Positions 38,301 to 50,300 are shown, counted from the stretch's first letter. The stretch is DNA of 64,000 bases from Mytilus galloprovincialis (GCF_965363235.1 NC_134849.1:18192863-18256862), one strand, 5' to 3'. Notes: a model not told the origin generated them from the sequence alone. Numbers and translations: made by a program.

Positions 38301-41300
38301 TAATGTCCCCTATGATCATATAGTCCGCATCTACATGTAATTGAGTACTTATAGAGTTTTGGCTTTCAAATTTTAATTAAGCGTTCGTTACGAAATGAAA
38401 ACTTGAAAAGCGCTTTAGACACAAGATATATATGAATTGCTATCTTCTTTTTTTTTTTATTTTATTAAAGCTTTATTTCATTTTTTTCCATTTTTTTCAT
38501 TAAAGAAAAGATTTAATTATACATACAATTGAGAATGGAAATGGGGAATGTGCCAAAGAGACAACAACCCGATCATAGAGCAGACAACAGCAGAAGGTCA
38601 CCAACAGGTCTTCAATGTATTTCATACATAGACTGTCCTTTTTTTTTACGTCAACATGTAAAAAAAAGTCCTTTCTTTAAATTTAATTATCCGTTCTCAA
38701 AAGTACATCATTTGCAGAATGACTTCTAAGTCATCAAGCTCATGCTATTTATTTTTACCGTAGCCACGGCAACGCTTGACGCCATTACCGATTGGACTGG
38801 TACCTTGGTTTATACTGTAGTTGCTTCAGATCCAGAAAATGATCCATTTACATTTACCCTGGCTGGTGGAGGACCATTCACAATAACTGACGGTAAGATA
38901 GCATATCAAATAGTCGCAAAAGATTAGTATTTCATTTTTAGCGTAGAAACAATTAAAATGCGACCTTTGCAAAAGTGGTTGCATTGATCTATCTTTTTGC
39001 TACGATTATTCGTCCTTATTAATAATATTTTTATTTTGCGTGCCTTGATCTTATCATCAATCAATCGTCAAGCTTAGGCTGAGACAGAAACAAGGTCGCG
39101 AGTCATGTAGGAACTTATTTATACAGAGACTTATTTTTGAGGACTTATTTCTTTACGAAGGTCTCTTTTTCTCTCCAGGGATTTTGGCTTTCTCAACCAA
39201 CAAAAACTGACCACAACGAAATAGCACGATAGTGCTGAAAGTGTAATTTAAACACCAAACAATCAATTAGTTAATCAATCTTATTTCTTTGCATACCACA
39301 ATATTTATCTGATCTTGTAATCTACCAATAGTGTTCTATTCCTAATTGCGAAATTTTAATTCAGTGTGGATTCCCATGGCAACTGATCGTTGTATAAAAC
39401 GAGACACCTATACATACCTGTACATGACCCAGTCTCGCACCTTTTTGAACGCATGTGTCAGTTTTCCTCGGGCGTTCCTGATGAAGGTAAATCCAGAAAA
39501 GCACTTCGGACGCAAGCATTTATTAGACGTGTTGTTTTCAATTTTTGTTTATGATAATATAAAACATCATTAAACTACATTATTGCCTTTAAACTTAATA
39601 AGCATAACATATCGCTTTCAAATATATTTCAGCTGGTAAGATAGTGTTGACAGAAAATATTGTACGTCATGGTCAGGGTAGTTATACACTTACTGCAACT
39701 GTAGCAGATAACCGTGGTAACTCTGATGCAACGACAGTAACTGTTACCATTAACAGTAAGTGGTGTTATATTACATATTATATAATCTATGGGAAAAGGT
39801 GGGTTGGTTGGTAACATGCATGGGATATATGAACCAAAGGGCAAACAAAAACACGAAATTTCAGCATTTAATTTGCAATACAAGATGACTTTTTGTAAAT
39901 GTTGATAAAGTTTGAGGAAGAAGAAAAAGAATTTGAAAAATGAATTTATCTTTACAGAAATCATTAGATAAATACTAAATGATGGTAATTATATGAGTGA
40001 TAAATTCAATAAAGATACATTTGAGTTAATTCTGGGATTTATTCAAAATTCGAAACTAGCCATAAATATATTATCAATGGTCTTTCAAACGCAATGAAGT
40101 TACTGGGCTGAATCTTATCTAAGATATGTCACCCTTCGATGAGTTTGTAGATTAAAATGTAGGAACACCAAGTTGGTTATACAGCTATTGATAATCTATA
40201 AAAATGTCGACCATATATACGTTTACCATATTTGTTACTTGTTCTGACTTTGTTATGTTAAAGATAGAACTGTCGACCAGACGTGCAACAATTTACTTAT
40301 TTGTTCTTACTTTGTATGTCAATGATACAAAAATGGACCCGATGTCACAAAATTTACTGACTTTTTCTGACTTTGTATGTTATAAAAAGAAATATGGACC
40401 CGACGTTTACCAATTTACTTTTTTGTTCTTAATTTGTATGCTAAAGATAGAAATGTGGACCAGACGTTTACCAATTTACTTATTTGTTCTTACTTTGTAT
40501 GTTAAAGATAGAAATGTGGACCCGACGTTCACCAATTTACTTATTTGTTCTTACTTTGTATGTTAAAGATAGAAATGTGGACCCGACGTTTACCAATTTA
40601 CTTATTTGTTCTTACTTTGTATGTTAAAGATAGAAATGTGGATCCGACGTTTACCAATTTACCAACATCAGAAAGTATCACAGAAAACGTAGCCGTGGGA
40701 ACGACTGTATTCCAGCCTGTTGCAGCAGATACTGACGTCACTGATGTCCTGGAGTATTATGCTCAGTTCAATCCCTCGTATGGCGCTAAATTATTTACAG
40801 TCAATCCAAATAGTAAGTAACAATTGAAAGGAAGAACTGAAATGCAAACATGCTCTTTAACGTTTTATATTTGAAAGCTTACATACTAGTACTCATTCTT
40901 AGGCAATTAACCCTTCTATTTTGATTGTTTACACCATTCAAATCGTGGCAAAGTAAGAGACAAACTGATGTTGATTGGTCGGAAAACACATCATTACATG
41001 CAGTACATGGTGAAATTAAAATCCCCAAGGGTGACTGGGGTATAGAAATATGGTCACTTGGTCTTCTCCCGACCGGCAGTAAAACGCTTGCCGAAGTGGG
41101 GCGTCCGTTTGGTTGTGCGGGATGTATCAAGTTTGCAGTCACGTCCGGTCAGAAGGGGGACGTTAAATCCGATGTCTCGTGTAAAGCGAGTGCCACGCTC
41201 TTTGCACGTTAAAAACCCTTGCAACAACTCTTTGTATTTATTGTGAACTTGTTCTCGTCCTGAATATGCATGAAATATTTGCCACTGGACGTTAAGCAAC

Positions 41301-44300
41301 CAACAATCAATTAATCAATGGCAAAATTAAAAATAAGTTGATAAACAATAATGATTCAAATTATCACATAATATTTACTTTAAAAAGGAAATTGTCAAAG
41401 GTTCAAGATCATACATTTAGGAAGAACTTCTATAAAAGATGATAAGCTAATATATTAGATAAAGATTGACCAGCGGTTTAGGTTAACGCGGGCATTTAAT
41501 GAGAGAGGTGTATGACGAGATACACTCCTTATCAATATATATTATCCATCGCTAAAATTGCAGCAATAAACATTTTAATAAAACAAAATACATACTACTC
41601 GAAATTGAAGCGACTGTCATGTAAGCGAGAGATTTAGCTAGCTATAAAACTAAATTTAAAACACCATTTTCTACATAAGAAAATGCCTGTACTGAGTCAG
41701 GAATATGACAGTTGTTATCCATTCCTTTGATGTATTTGAGCTTTATATTTTGCCATTCGGTTAGGGTCTTTCCTTTTTGAGTTTTCCTTGAAGTTCATTA
41801 TTGCCATTATTTTTCTGATTTTAATTTTCACTTCAAATTTCTCCATGATATTATCGATCGATATTTATAGGAAGATGTATAAAACAATGTCTCCGTTTTC
41901 AGGGTTTTATGTAATTTTGTTGAATAATACCTTGCATTATCATTAATTTTCAATATAGTTTTCAAACTTAATCCTATATATGTCATTGTTATTATAGCTG
42001 GAGAAGTCTTGACGTCAGCAAATATTGATTATGACGTCATCGGTGATCCTTCCATTGCGATTTTCATCACAGTTTCTGACGGAAAATGGTTTGACACGCA
42101 ACGTTTGATTGTAAATATTGGCAATGAAAATGAAACCCCAGTAATAGCACAAAAATATTTCAAAATTATGAGAGACGAGGGAGTGGTGAGTTAACATAAT
42201 TGTTTTGGGGTTTAAACGCCACTTTTAAGAACCGCTTTTGTGTTATTTTGTTGCAGCCAGTTTTGCTGGATTTAGAGTTTCCGGAGAAAACCATCTACCT
42301 TCGATAAGAAAACTGAGAATCCTAGTCAATTAAGATTAAAGTCGAGTGCACCCGCAGAGGCTGGGATAGAACTCACAACCTCAGTGTTGACTGGCTAGTA
42401 ATTGCAGTAGTAACTGCTAACCACTCGGCCACTGAGGCCCCTCCATTAAATATAAACAAATAATGATAGCGTCTTACAAATGCAAATATATTACAATACG
42501 TATAGAGGAAGAACACTGTATTACTGCCAACAGGACAAAGATCCACATTTTTCTAGAAAGTTGATGTACGCAATTTTAAACAACTGTCTGTCATTCAACA
42601 ATTAGAAAAAAAAAACAATCCCGTATAGTCGGCTATAAAAGACCCGAAATGAAAAATGTGAACCAATTAGATTGAGAAACCTTATGATCGTAATAACGAT
42701 AAATATTTTTCGAATATCAAATATATATTTTTATTATCATGATTAAGTCCCATCGTCAGAGACCTCATATAAACGGTGTACTGATGTTCACCAACCTGAC
42801 CTGATTCCAAATATTTTAATCTCTCTGCAACTGTGTTCGATAAAATATACAAGTCACATAAAAAAGAATACATGTTTAGCTGATTTTCAATCAATAAATT
42901 GAATAAAGAAGATGTTTGCTTTACGATTAACAGATATCAACCAATCGCAATAGAAACAATATATATTTATCCATAAAAGAGGGGCGATATACCAGAGGGA
43001 CAAACTCATAGATCGAAAATAAACTGATAACGCCATTGCTAAAAAAGAAAAAGACAAACAGACACATTTGTACACAAGACACAACACAGAAAACTAAAGG
43101 CTAAGCAGCACGAACCCCACCAAAAATTAAGGGTGATCTTTGGTGCTCATGAAGGGTAGCAAGATCCTGCTCTAAATGTTGTTTATGTTATTACTAACCC
43201 GGTAAAGAGTGATTTTTTCGAAAAACTAAGGATTTTTTATTACCCCAGGCATAGATTACGTTAGCCGTATTTGGCACAACGTTTTGGAATTTTGGATCTT
43301 CAATGCTCGTCAACTTTGTAATAGTTTGGTTTTATAAATATTTTGATATTAGCGTCACTGATGAGTCTTACATAGACGAAACGCGCATCTGGCGTACTAA
43401 ATTATAATCATAGTACCTTTGATAACTATTTACACCACTGGGTCGATGCCACTGCTGGTGGACGTTTTGTCCCAGAGGGTATCACCAGCCCAGTAGTCAA
43501 CACAGCATTGACGCTATAGTTTCATGAAGTAAGAATCCAAAACCCACAGCATATACGATTTGAAATTAAAACTCATTTGATTCTTTTTTAGTCTGGCGAT
43601 TCCTTTCCTGTGATACGTTACGATGTTGAAGATCCGGACATAGCTTCAGTGAATGATGTAATGTTATATACAAAAGATTGTGGAGCTGACAACAGCAGGG
43701 TGACCATTTCATCCTCTACAGGAGTTTTCTCCTTTAACGGAGATTACGACCTCGACGACGCATCAAACCCAACAGATTTTACCTGTACCGTCACAGTGAC
43801 TGATAGTGATGGACTAACTGACACGTGCATTGTTGACGTTCGTGTTGATTATGTTAATGAGTTTACTCCAACATTTACCCAATCGTCGTATGATATAACT
43901 GTTTTATATACAGAATTAGTCGGTACAATTATTCTTTCTGTCAGTGCCTCTGATCAAGATTTAGGCGAGCACGGGGATTTTTATTATGAAATTATCAACG
44001 CTGAAAAATTGTTTGGAATATTTCAAAACGGCAGTATTTTTGTGAATACAGATCTAATTATACATTATCCGAATGGACATGTGGTATTTATGACAATAAA
44101 AGCCGAAGACACTGGTGGCTTGTTTTCCACAATTACAGTTAATGTAACCATCCCATCATCAATTGTAGAAAGTACCACCACAGAAAAGCCATTAACTTTC
44201 TTCGAGTACCAGATGAACATGGTCGCATATGAAATTGCAGCAGCAGTAGTCGCAGCTTGTTTACTGGTATCGATATTTTTTGCATGCAGATATATAAGGA

Positions 44301-46391
44301 GAAAGTAAGATTTAATTTAACTCCACGTTTACAATGATGTCTTTATATTTAATTGATTATTAGTTAGACTATAACACGTGATAATGTACAGAACATCATG
44401 TTCCCCTCTGAATATCGTATCAACCTCTCCCGATGTACAATATGACATGTATTTTATATATCGTTTTAGCACTTTTGACACAGCGTCATCTCAATTATAA
44501 AGGCAAAATATGAATACATAAGCAATTATCATCTTTAAAAGAAGGCTTAAATTGTATTTCATTTTGATTAGAACTTGAAATTTAAAAAAAAAAACACCAC
44601 AAAACACTTATTGTTATTAAACTAAACGTTACAATGCCAGATTTTGATTGCTTGGTACGAGTGAGATAATTCACTCTATCCCATAACTCAGCGGAATATA
44701 GTTATTTCTTGTCACCATCTCGTGTAGACCGATTAAAAATCGATAATTTAAAGGGCAATGAATGGCATTTACATCTATAATTGTAAAGCAAATGCTCAAC
44801 TTCGACGATTTGGCCTGAGAACTTTTTCATAGAATGTCAAAATAAACAAATGCACCTTGCTACACTTACAGTTATTTTCTTATGGTATAAATGTAGAGTT
44901 GTTTTGTATACGAACATGACGTCATAATTAAATACTTTCAGTTTAAAATTCAAAAGACAATAATGATAGTACATTCAACACAATGAATTTATAATACTTA
45001 GTTGAAAGGGAGATACAGCACAAAGGTACCCCTTAAAACACATCGTTAACATTGTCTCTGGATACCAACATACTCTATCAGACTATCAGCTATATACTAT
45101 TCATATGATAGCCAAAAGAAGCAATGTTCATTTATATATAGTCACATATATTTAACTTTTTTACCATTTTGTTTTTTCAGACCTCCTGTGACTGAGGTTA
45201 AGGCAATGACTTTGCCGCAAGTACCTGAAAATGGGTCTAAAAATGGAATCGTAGACAAGTCGAATGACAATGGTAATTACAAAGATACCGTAACATATAT
45301 AGATGAATCAACTGTTTATTATAAACTAATGATTCGTCGTATTATCTTTTTGTTCTTGTTCTTCATTTATTGTTAGTACTGTACTAAATAGATATAGGAA
45401 GATGTGGTATGAGTGCCAATGAGACAACTCACCATTCAAATAACAATTTATAAAAGTAAACCATTATAGGTCAAGGTAGGGTCTTCAACATGGAGCCTTG
45501 GTTCACACCAAACAGCAAGCTATAAGAGACCCCAAAATTTCTAGTATAAAATCATTCAAACGGGAAAACCAACGGTCTAATCTATATATAAAATCGAGAA
45601 ACGAAAAATAAACGCTGTTTAATAATCCGTGTCGAATTTTCTTCCAATGTTGAGAAATAATCTATCTTAATCCATTGCTAGTATCGTTTGATTCAATTGG
45701 ATAACGAACAGAGTGTTATATGTTAAGCTTTTGAATTTAATTTTGAAATTTAGCTATATTTACCAAGACCTGATCAAAGATGGCTTATATTTGAGTTTGG
45801 CAGACGCAGGTTTTTTCTACAAAAGACACATATACGTCTTCTGAAACGTTAGACGGTAACATAGCGTGTACCAATGCGCAATATTGAATTTATAGAGATT
45901 GCTTCTTTTTTTTAACATTTATTTCACATAGTGTTCATAATTTTTAAAACATTTCTTCGGCATTTTCGGAGCCTAGTATGAAAGCGTTTGAAACTGCTCT
46001 TGTAGATAACTCATGACTTTAGAACGCAATCGTTTTTTCTTCATGATCGGTAATATTTATCAATTTTTAAAGGTTATCTCGACATGTCTTCTAAAACAGA
46101 TTTTATTTTGCATGATTGAATAGGCTAATGGCAATATCGATATTTATAACATAAGTAAGTTTCTACACTTAATGGTTAAATCTAGACATTTTGAATTCAA
46201 AACAACCTATACATGTATGCGCTGTAATATCGTTTATTTCAATTTCCATTTTAGGGGATGGCAACAGTGTGAACAACCCTCCGTCAAACAATGAGGAACC
46301 TCAAATTCGTGTTAGACCATTGTTTAACATAGAAGGCCCCAGGACAGCTGATGGAGGAATGCGGAGCCCTCCACCGGCATATAACCTATAA
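29254..46391 (+). CDS. Single-pass membrane protein with cadherin-like repeats (15-exon model)
   Basis: Exons: 29254-29305 (tentative), 30201-30446, 31336-31411, 34484-34653, 35647-35817, 36476-36594, 37246-37420, 38050-38223, 38764-38892, 39633-39755, 40630-40812, 41998-42185, 43592-44304, 45181-45272, 46255-46391. All have AG and GT borders and matching phases, giving about 915 residues. Residues 1-17 look like a signal peptide (MKCVDFVGIILMV). About 18-181 form an unassigned beta-rich module (GTVQLQIWRKTG, ISVQHGDMIGWY). About 182-800 hold cadherin-like repeats, with motifs NTGEVLTSANIDYD, VTDSDGLTD, DYVNEFTPTF and SASDQDLGEHGDFYYE that match calcium-site and linker signatures. The membrane segment is about 813-834, followed by RYIRRK and a tail ending in SPPPAYNL, a PPxY motif. 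Inferred role: cell-surface adhesion or recognition. It is paralogous to the minus-strand gene at 56030-63476. Exon 1 is the weakest part. Confidence 0.78.
29358..29452 (+). repeat. Dispersed repeat family RA (fragment)
   Basis: Begins 'gagaatggaaatcgggaatg' in the plus orientation. It lies in the first intron of the proposed cadherin-like gene. Confidence 0.65.
30476..30925 (+). repeat. Intronic degenerate minisatellite (AAAACCATGAC-type)
   Basis: About 20-25 irregular units of 'atcaaaaccatgacatatt' and shorter variants, starting about 30 bp after the donor of the exon ending at 30446. Confidence 0.85.
31995..32200 (+). repeat. Dispersed repeat family RB
   Basis: Starts 'gaagatgtggtaggattggc' and continues with the 'ataggtcaccgtacagcc' block. 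It is intronic, just upstream of the 28-bp minisatellite. Confidence 0.7.
32388..33706 (+). repeat. 28-bp minisatellite, about 47 copies
   Basis: The unit is built from AACTGCATGTGAACACATC followed by ACACATAGA, with single-base variants. Each unit contains the inverted pair ATGTG/CACAT. It lies in the 3-kb intron between 31411 and 34484. The length is not a multiple of three, and the long open frame on the other strand (33588-33869) is a product of the repeat. Confidence 0.92.
34255..34330 (-). repeat. Dispersed repeat family RB (fragment)
   Basis: Reverse-oriented fragment with 'atggtttacttttataaatt' and 'ggggagttggctcattgaca', intronic. Confidence 0.55.
34770..34832 (+). repeat. Dispersed repeat family RA (fragment)
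   Basis: Short copy ending 'acaacccgaccatagagc', immediately upstream of the small MITE at 34862-35021, in an intron of the plus-strand gene. Confidence 0.6.
34862..35021. mobile_element. 160-bp MITE with CCGTAGCCAG termini
   Basis: Left CCGTAGCCAG (34862-34871) and right CTGGCTACGG (35012-35021) are perfect 10-bp inverted repeats. Inside are GC-rich stretches including a poly-C run at about 34979-34993. Intronic. Confidence 0.75.
38530..38618 (+). repeat. Dispersed repeat family RA (fragment)
   Basis: Copy with 'gagaatggaaatggggaatg' and the 'gcagaaggtcaccaacaggt' tail, in the intron between the exons ending at 38223 and starting at 38764. Confidence 0.65.
40194..40680 (+). repeat. 61-bp tandem array that repeats a 3' splice site and exon start
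   Basis: Copies begin with ATGTTAAAGATAGAAATG or a variant at about 40255, 40316, 40377, 40438, 40499, 40560 and 40621, spaced 61 bp, with an older partial copy before them. The last copy contains the acceptor (AAAG at 40626-40629) and the first bases of the exon at 40630. Earlier copies repeat the same acceptor and the codons for VDPTFTNL. Copies farther from the exon are more diverged. Entering the exon from the next-upstream copy without further splicing meets a TAA within the repeat, so only the last acceptor gives the full protein. Confidence 0.85.
40990..41325 (+). repeat. SINE-like repeat with AATCAAT tail
   Basis: GC-richer block containing 'cacgttaaaaacccttgcaa' and 'tatttgccactggacgttaa', ending in an AATCAATTAATCAAT tail. 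These words match, from memory, common bivalve SINE-type repeats with ATC-rich tails. The 5' boundary is uncertain. Open frames here (40925-41299, both strands) are not genes. Intronic. Confidence 0.55.
41590..41790 (+). repeat. Dispersed repeat family RD
   Basis: Intronic copy of the family described at 7360-9720 ('gatttagctagctataaaac'). Confidence 0.6.
42196..42442 (-). repeat. tRNA-derived SINE
   Basis: On the minus strand the head carries an A box TGGCCGAGTGG (42421-42431) and a B-box-like GAGTTCTATCC region (within 42364-42380), about 40 bp apart as in tRNA promoters. This resembles a serine or leucine tRNA start. The body continues to 'aaaagtggcgtttaaacccc'. It ends only about 10 bp from the donor of the exon 41998-42185. 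Confidence 0.78.
42960..43100 (+). repeat. Dispersed repeat family RJ
   Basis: Contains 'agacaaacagacacatttgt' and 'cacaacacagaaaactaaag'. The reverse complement recurs at 60450-60640. Intronic. Confidence 0.6.
43205..43450 (+). repeat. Dispersed repeat family RC
   Basis: Intronic copy of the plus-strand gene, ending about 140 bp before the large membrane-segment exon at 43592. Confidence 0.65.
43592..44304 (+). CDS. Large exon: last cadherin-like repeats, Thr-rich stalk and membrane segment
   Basis: 713 nt, phase 0 to 2. It encodes two cadherin-like repeats with conserved YDLDDA, CTVTVTDSDGLTDTC and YVNEFTPTF. A short stalk (ESTTTEKPL), the hydrophobic helix AAAVVAACLLVSIFF and a basic stop-transfer RYIRRK follow. 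The same arrangement is seen in the 770-nt exon at 58241-59010 of the opposite gene. Confidence 0.88.
44305..45180. other. Intron, nothing recognised
   Basis: Intron between the membrane exon and the first tail exon. No repeat shared within the window, RNA gene or open frame of note. Confidence 0.5.
45400..45620 (+). repeat. Dispersed repeat family RB
   Basis: Near full-length copy starting 'ataggaagatgtggtatgag'. It lies in the last intron of the plus-strand cadherin-like gene, soon after an exon. Confidence 0.72.
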
Positions 46392-46859
46392 TGATACGAA
46401 TGTCTTAGGAATCTGTTCTATTTTGTGTTTACAACCTAATATAATTGATGTGAATTGATGTACAAACCTTCTGGTTTCCACACGCTAATCAATACAAAAC
46501 AAAAAAATATCTTGTTTTACCATCACATAACAACATTACGCTCTTGTCCAATGTTTCATACAGTCATATGATTCAAACTTACCGCTATTATTTTCATAAA
46601 TAATACACACGTAATGTTATATATGGAGTCATATGGTAAATCTAAAATTTATAATCAAGTAGTGTCGATCTCTTACGGACACATGCATCTCTTTCTATAT
46701 GACTATTGAGAAGACCAACAAAATTGGTCTGTAAACAGATAATTCACTTGTGTTTTAAACTCAACAGTATAACATTATGTGCTCAACTTTGCAAATATTG
46801 CATGTAAATATTAAAAAAATGTAATCTTGACTGTTGTTTTCAGAGAAGATTTTTGTAAA
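46392..46859. other. 3' flank of the plus-strand gene
   Basis: Likely 3' UTR and flank. No exact AATAAA was found close to the stop, only weaker variants. Nothing else was recognised. Confidence 0.4.
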
Positions 46860-47167
46860 AGGTTACTAAGATTTACGAAAAACAAATTTACCAAATGTCA
46901 GATTTGCTCTAAATGCTTTGGTTTTTGAGTTATAAGCCAAAAACTGCATTTTACCCCTATGTTCTATTTTTAGCCATGGCATCCATCTTGGTTGGATGGA
47001 CGGGGCACCGGACACATTTTTAAAAATATATACCCCAAAGATGATTGTGGCCAAGTTTGGATTAATTTGGCCCAGTAGTTTCAGTAGTCAATTTTTAACA
47101 ATTTTCATAAAATTTGTAAATTTTTACTAACATTTTCCACTGAAACTACTGAGCCAAGTTCATTATA
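46860..47167. repeat. Repeat RF pieces left of the LINE
   Basis: 46860-47100 matches RF-type sequence in reverse ('ttataagccaaaaactgcat'), and 47050-47160 reads forward again ('tgaaactactgagcc'), forming a local inverted repeat. The LINE follows directly after CATTATA (47161-47167). Confidence 0.55.
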
Positions 47168-47348
47168 AGAATGAATGAATGATGTATATATACAATAGAT
47201 ACATATCAATACAATATTACATTACAGCCAGCCAGATAGGCTTACGATGCACTGACAAATTAAAGTTCAGAATTTTGAAAAATAGATAACACATAGTTTT
47301 GGACGAATGTCTAAATTACTAGAAAATTCAACAGTTCAAGTAAAATAG

Positions 47349-50300
47349 TTAAATAATTTCTCTTCTGGTACGATCACAGTCCAAGATAAAGTTCGCTATA
47401 CTTTTGTTTTTGTTAGACAACAGTTCATTTAAGGCAGCATTTAGAGGAAGTTCATTTATGTGTAGAGGATAAGCAGGATCTGGTGATATTGCAGTAAATA
47501 GTTTATTTCTTAAAACCGAGTAACGATCACAGTATAAGATGAAGTGTTGCTCATCTTCAATAGATCCAGAATTGCACATTTTACATACTCGTTGTTCGAT
47601 TGGAATGTTTCTATAGCGTCCTCGCTCGACTTCTAGTGGGAAAGTACCACAGCGAATTCTAGCGATTGCAGATCTTTGTGTCCTTGTTAAATGCTTTTGT
47701 ACGTATGGCTCGGCATAAAATTCGGTTTTTTAATGTTTATATTTCCTTAACTTTGGAATATTGTTTATTTCGTTAAACCACTTGTCTTTAAAGTCAGCTA
47801 CAAGTTTACTTTTTACAGAGTCTAGTATGAATCTTGTTGAGATAGCGGAGTCGTTTTCAGTTAGGTGTGAAAGATTGAATCTGTCCAGAAGCGTTTTTGC
47901 GCTGTTAAACCACGTGTTTCGGTAACGTCTCGACATGTCACGATCCCAAACAAACACTTTTCGACAAATTCTATGACCAGGCATGTTCATAAGATTACAC
48001 CATAGGCGGACAACGTTACATTGGTTGTGAATGAAAACTGGATGCCATCCCATGTCTGCTAATATTGCTGGAATTGGTGTTGTTTTGCCGACGCAAAGAA
48101 ATGTTCTGATAGCTCTATAATGTAAGCGTTCGATATTGTCATATTGCTTTGCTCCCCATACCCCGGATGCATAGTCAAGAACAGGAATAACAGTGTTTTC
48201 ATAAATTTTCGTGAATATGTCGTAGTCCATATTACCCATATTAAAGAATTTAGATATCAATGATCCCAATGATCTACTACCTGCACTTACGAGTTCACTG
48301 ACAGAGACATTATAATCAATATGCTCGGATAATGTGAGTCCCAAGTAACGATATTTATTTACAAATGCAACTATGTTGTCCCCTAGTCGAAATGTAAATT
48401 GAGTTCTGTCCTTTGTAGTCTTTCGAATATGCATAATTTTTGTCTTTTCTGTATTAACGTTCATTAATTGTGTCTTTGTCCAATCGTTCAGAGCATTAAG
48501 CTGATTTTGTAGTCCATCAACAGTTCCCGAAATAAGAACTAGATCGTCAGCGTATAGCAAGCAGCTGATCATATCGTCACCGATTAATGCGCCACAACAG
48601 AGTCCGTTAATGAGTGGTACCAATTCATCAATAAACAATGCAAAAAGTGTGGGTGCGAGATTATCCCCTTGTCGGACGCCGGAATCAACGGAAAACCATT
48701 CAGTAAACATCGTAGGCGATAATCGTACTGCACTTTGTAGCTTTGGGTAGAGACACCTAATTACTTTGTACATATTTCCATACACAACCACGGCTAAAAG
48801 TTTATTGCCTAAATCCGTTTTGTTTCTCACTGAGAAAGTTATTGTTTTCGAGATGACTGATGAGCCTTTCATTCAAAATTTGACTAAATGTTTTTGCGAC
48901 AGTTGACATCAGACTTATGCTTCGGTAATCCATCGGATTGCGGAAATCCTTGCCTTTTTTTAGCAGAGGACATATAATGCTTCGACACCAAGGATCTGGA
49001 ACAATTCATAGCTAAAACACACATTGAACAGTTCGTGAAGAGTTTTCGACAGTACATCACTTTTTAGTATTTCATTAGGTAAATTGTCTATTCCTACTGC
49101 TTTGTCATTTTTTAAACTCATCAGCGCACGCTTCGTTTCATCAAGAGAAATAGGTTCGTTCAATTCAGATGTGCTCGTGTTGTCAACATATGTTAGATTA
49201 ACAGGGAGGTTTTCATATTCACGCTCTAGTTGTGAATTAAGGTTTTGCAGTTGCTCAACAAATTCAGAATCAACTTTTGTATTGTCACCAGAGAACAGTT
49301 TGGAGTACTCCTCTTTCCATCGTTGTAAAATTTCGGAGGGATCATGAGACACTGACCCATCGTCCATGTTGACACTATCAATGTTTGTCGATGTTTTTCC
49401 TGGACCTAGTTTACTGATTTCACGCCAAAATTCTTTTGGATTGCCCTGATTGATTGATTTTATTCGATTTAGTCTTTGAGCTGTATATTTCCGTTCTTCT
49501 TGTCGTAAACGTTTATCAAATTGTCTACGCTTTATTTTGAATATCTCCCTGCGTTTTGTTTTTGTTCGACGGTCACCCTGATACCTCAAATAGTCCTTTT
49601 CGGCAATATTTACCTCCCGAAGTAGATTTCGTAATTCGTTGTTCCAGTACGGTTTTGTGTTACGGCGTTTACGTTTGTGTGTGCTTTGTCCAAGATCTTT
49701 ATAGTCAAGAACATTGTCCATTTCGTCATGAATTGTATTCAGCAGCGTTTCATAGATTAAGTTAATTCTTGGTTCAATGTTATGACGATCGAGTAGTGAA
49801 TCGACCACTTTGTCTAAACAGCGCACACATCGTTCGCTCTTGAATATATCATTTGGGATCTTTGTGACGTCATATTTTCGCCTCACAGATTTTACACAGT
49901 TGTTTTCATAAATTGGCGTTTTCGCTACGTGTGGACTTGTATAATTTTGATACTCCGAATAATCGAATGAACACTGTAATACTGAGTGATCTGGGACTCT
50001 TGAGTTGGGATGTACTTCAATATTGTGATCGATCAGCAAGTCTGACACAAGTTTTACCTCGAAATCGTAAAATTTTGACAACGAAGCATGCGGAGTAATC
50101 ATGTAGTCAACGACAGATTTACCAATAGGCGAAACATACGTAAAATTGTCTTTTGAACAGTCTCCTCTTCCGTTTAACATTTTGAGTCGTTTAAGAACTC
50201 CAACAGAAATACACCAAAAGCATTTTTTACAGAATCAATATAGCATCGTTCTGGTAGAGTACCGATAGAGTCAGTTAGATCTTGCGAGTTTCCTATGCGC

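Noticed and set aside
40204-40566. 120-codon plus-strand frame with repeated IYLFVLTLYV
   Set aside because: It is the translation of the 61-bp array. The frame ends at the array and does not join the exon correctly.
40925-41299. Three overlapping open frames on both strands
   Set aside because: They lie in a SINE-like GC-richer repeat inside an intron; frames on both strands over the same bases argue against coding.
42421-42442. tRNA gene candidate (A box and B box on the minus strand)
   Set aside because: The B box is degenerate and the sequence continues into a SINE body rather than closing an acceptor stem.
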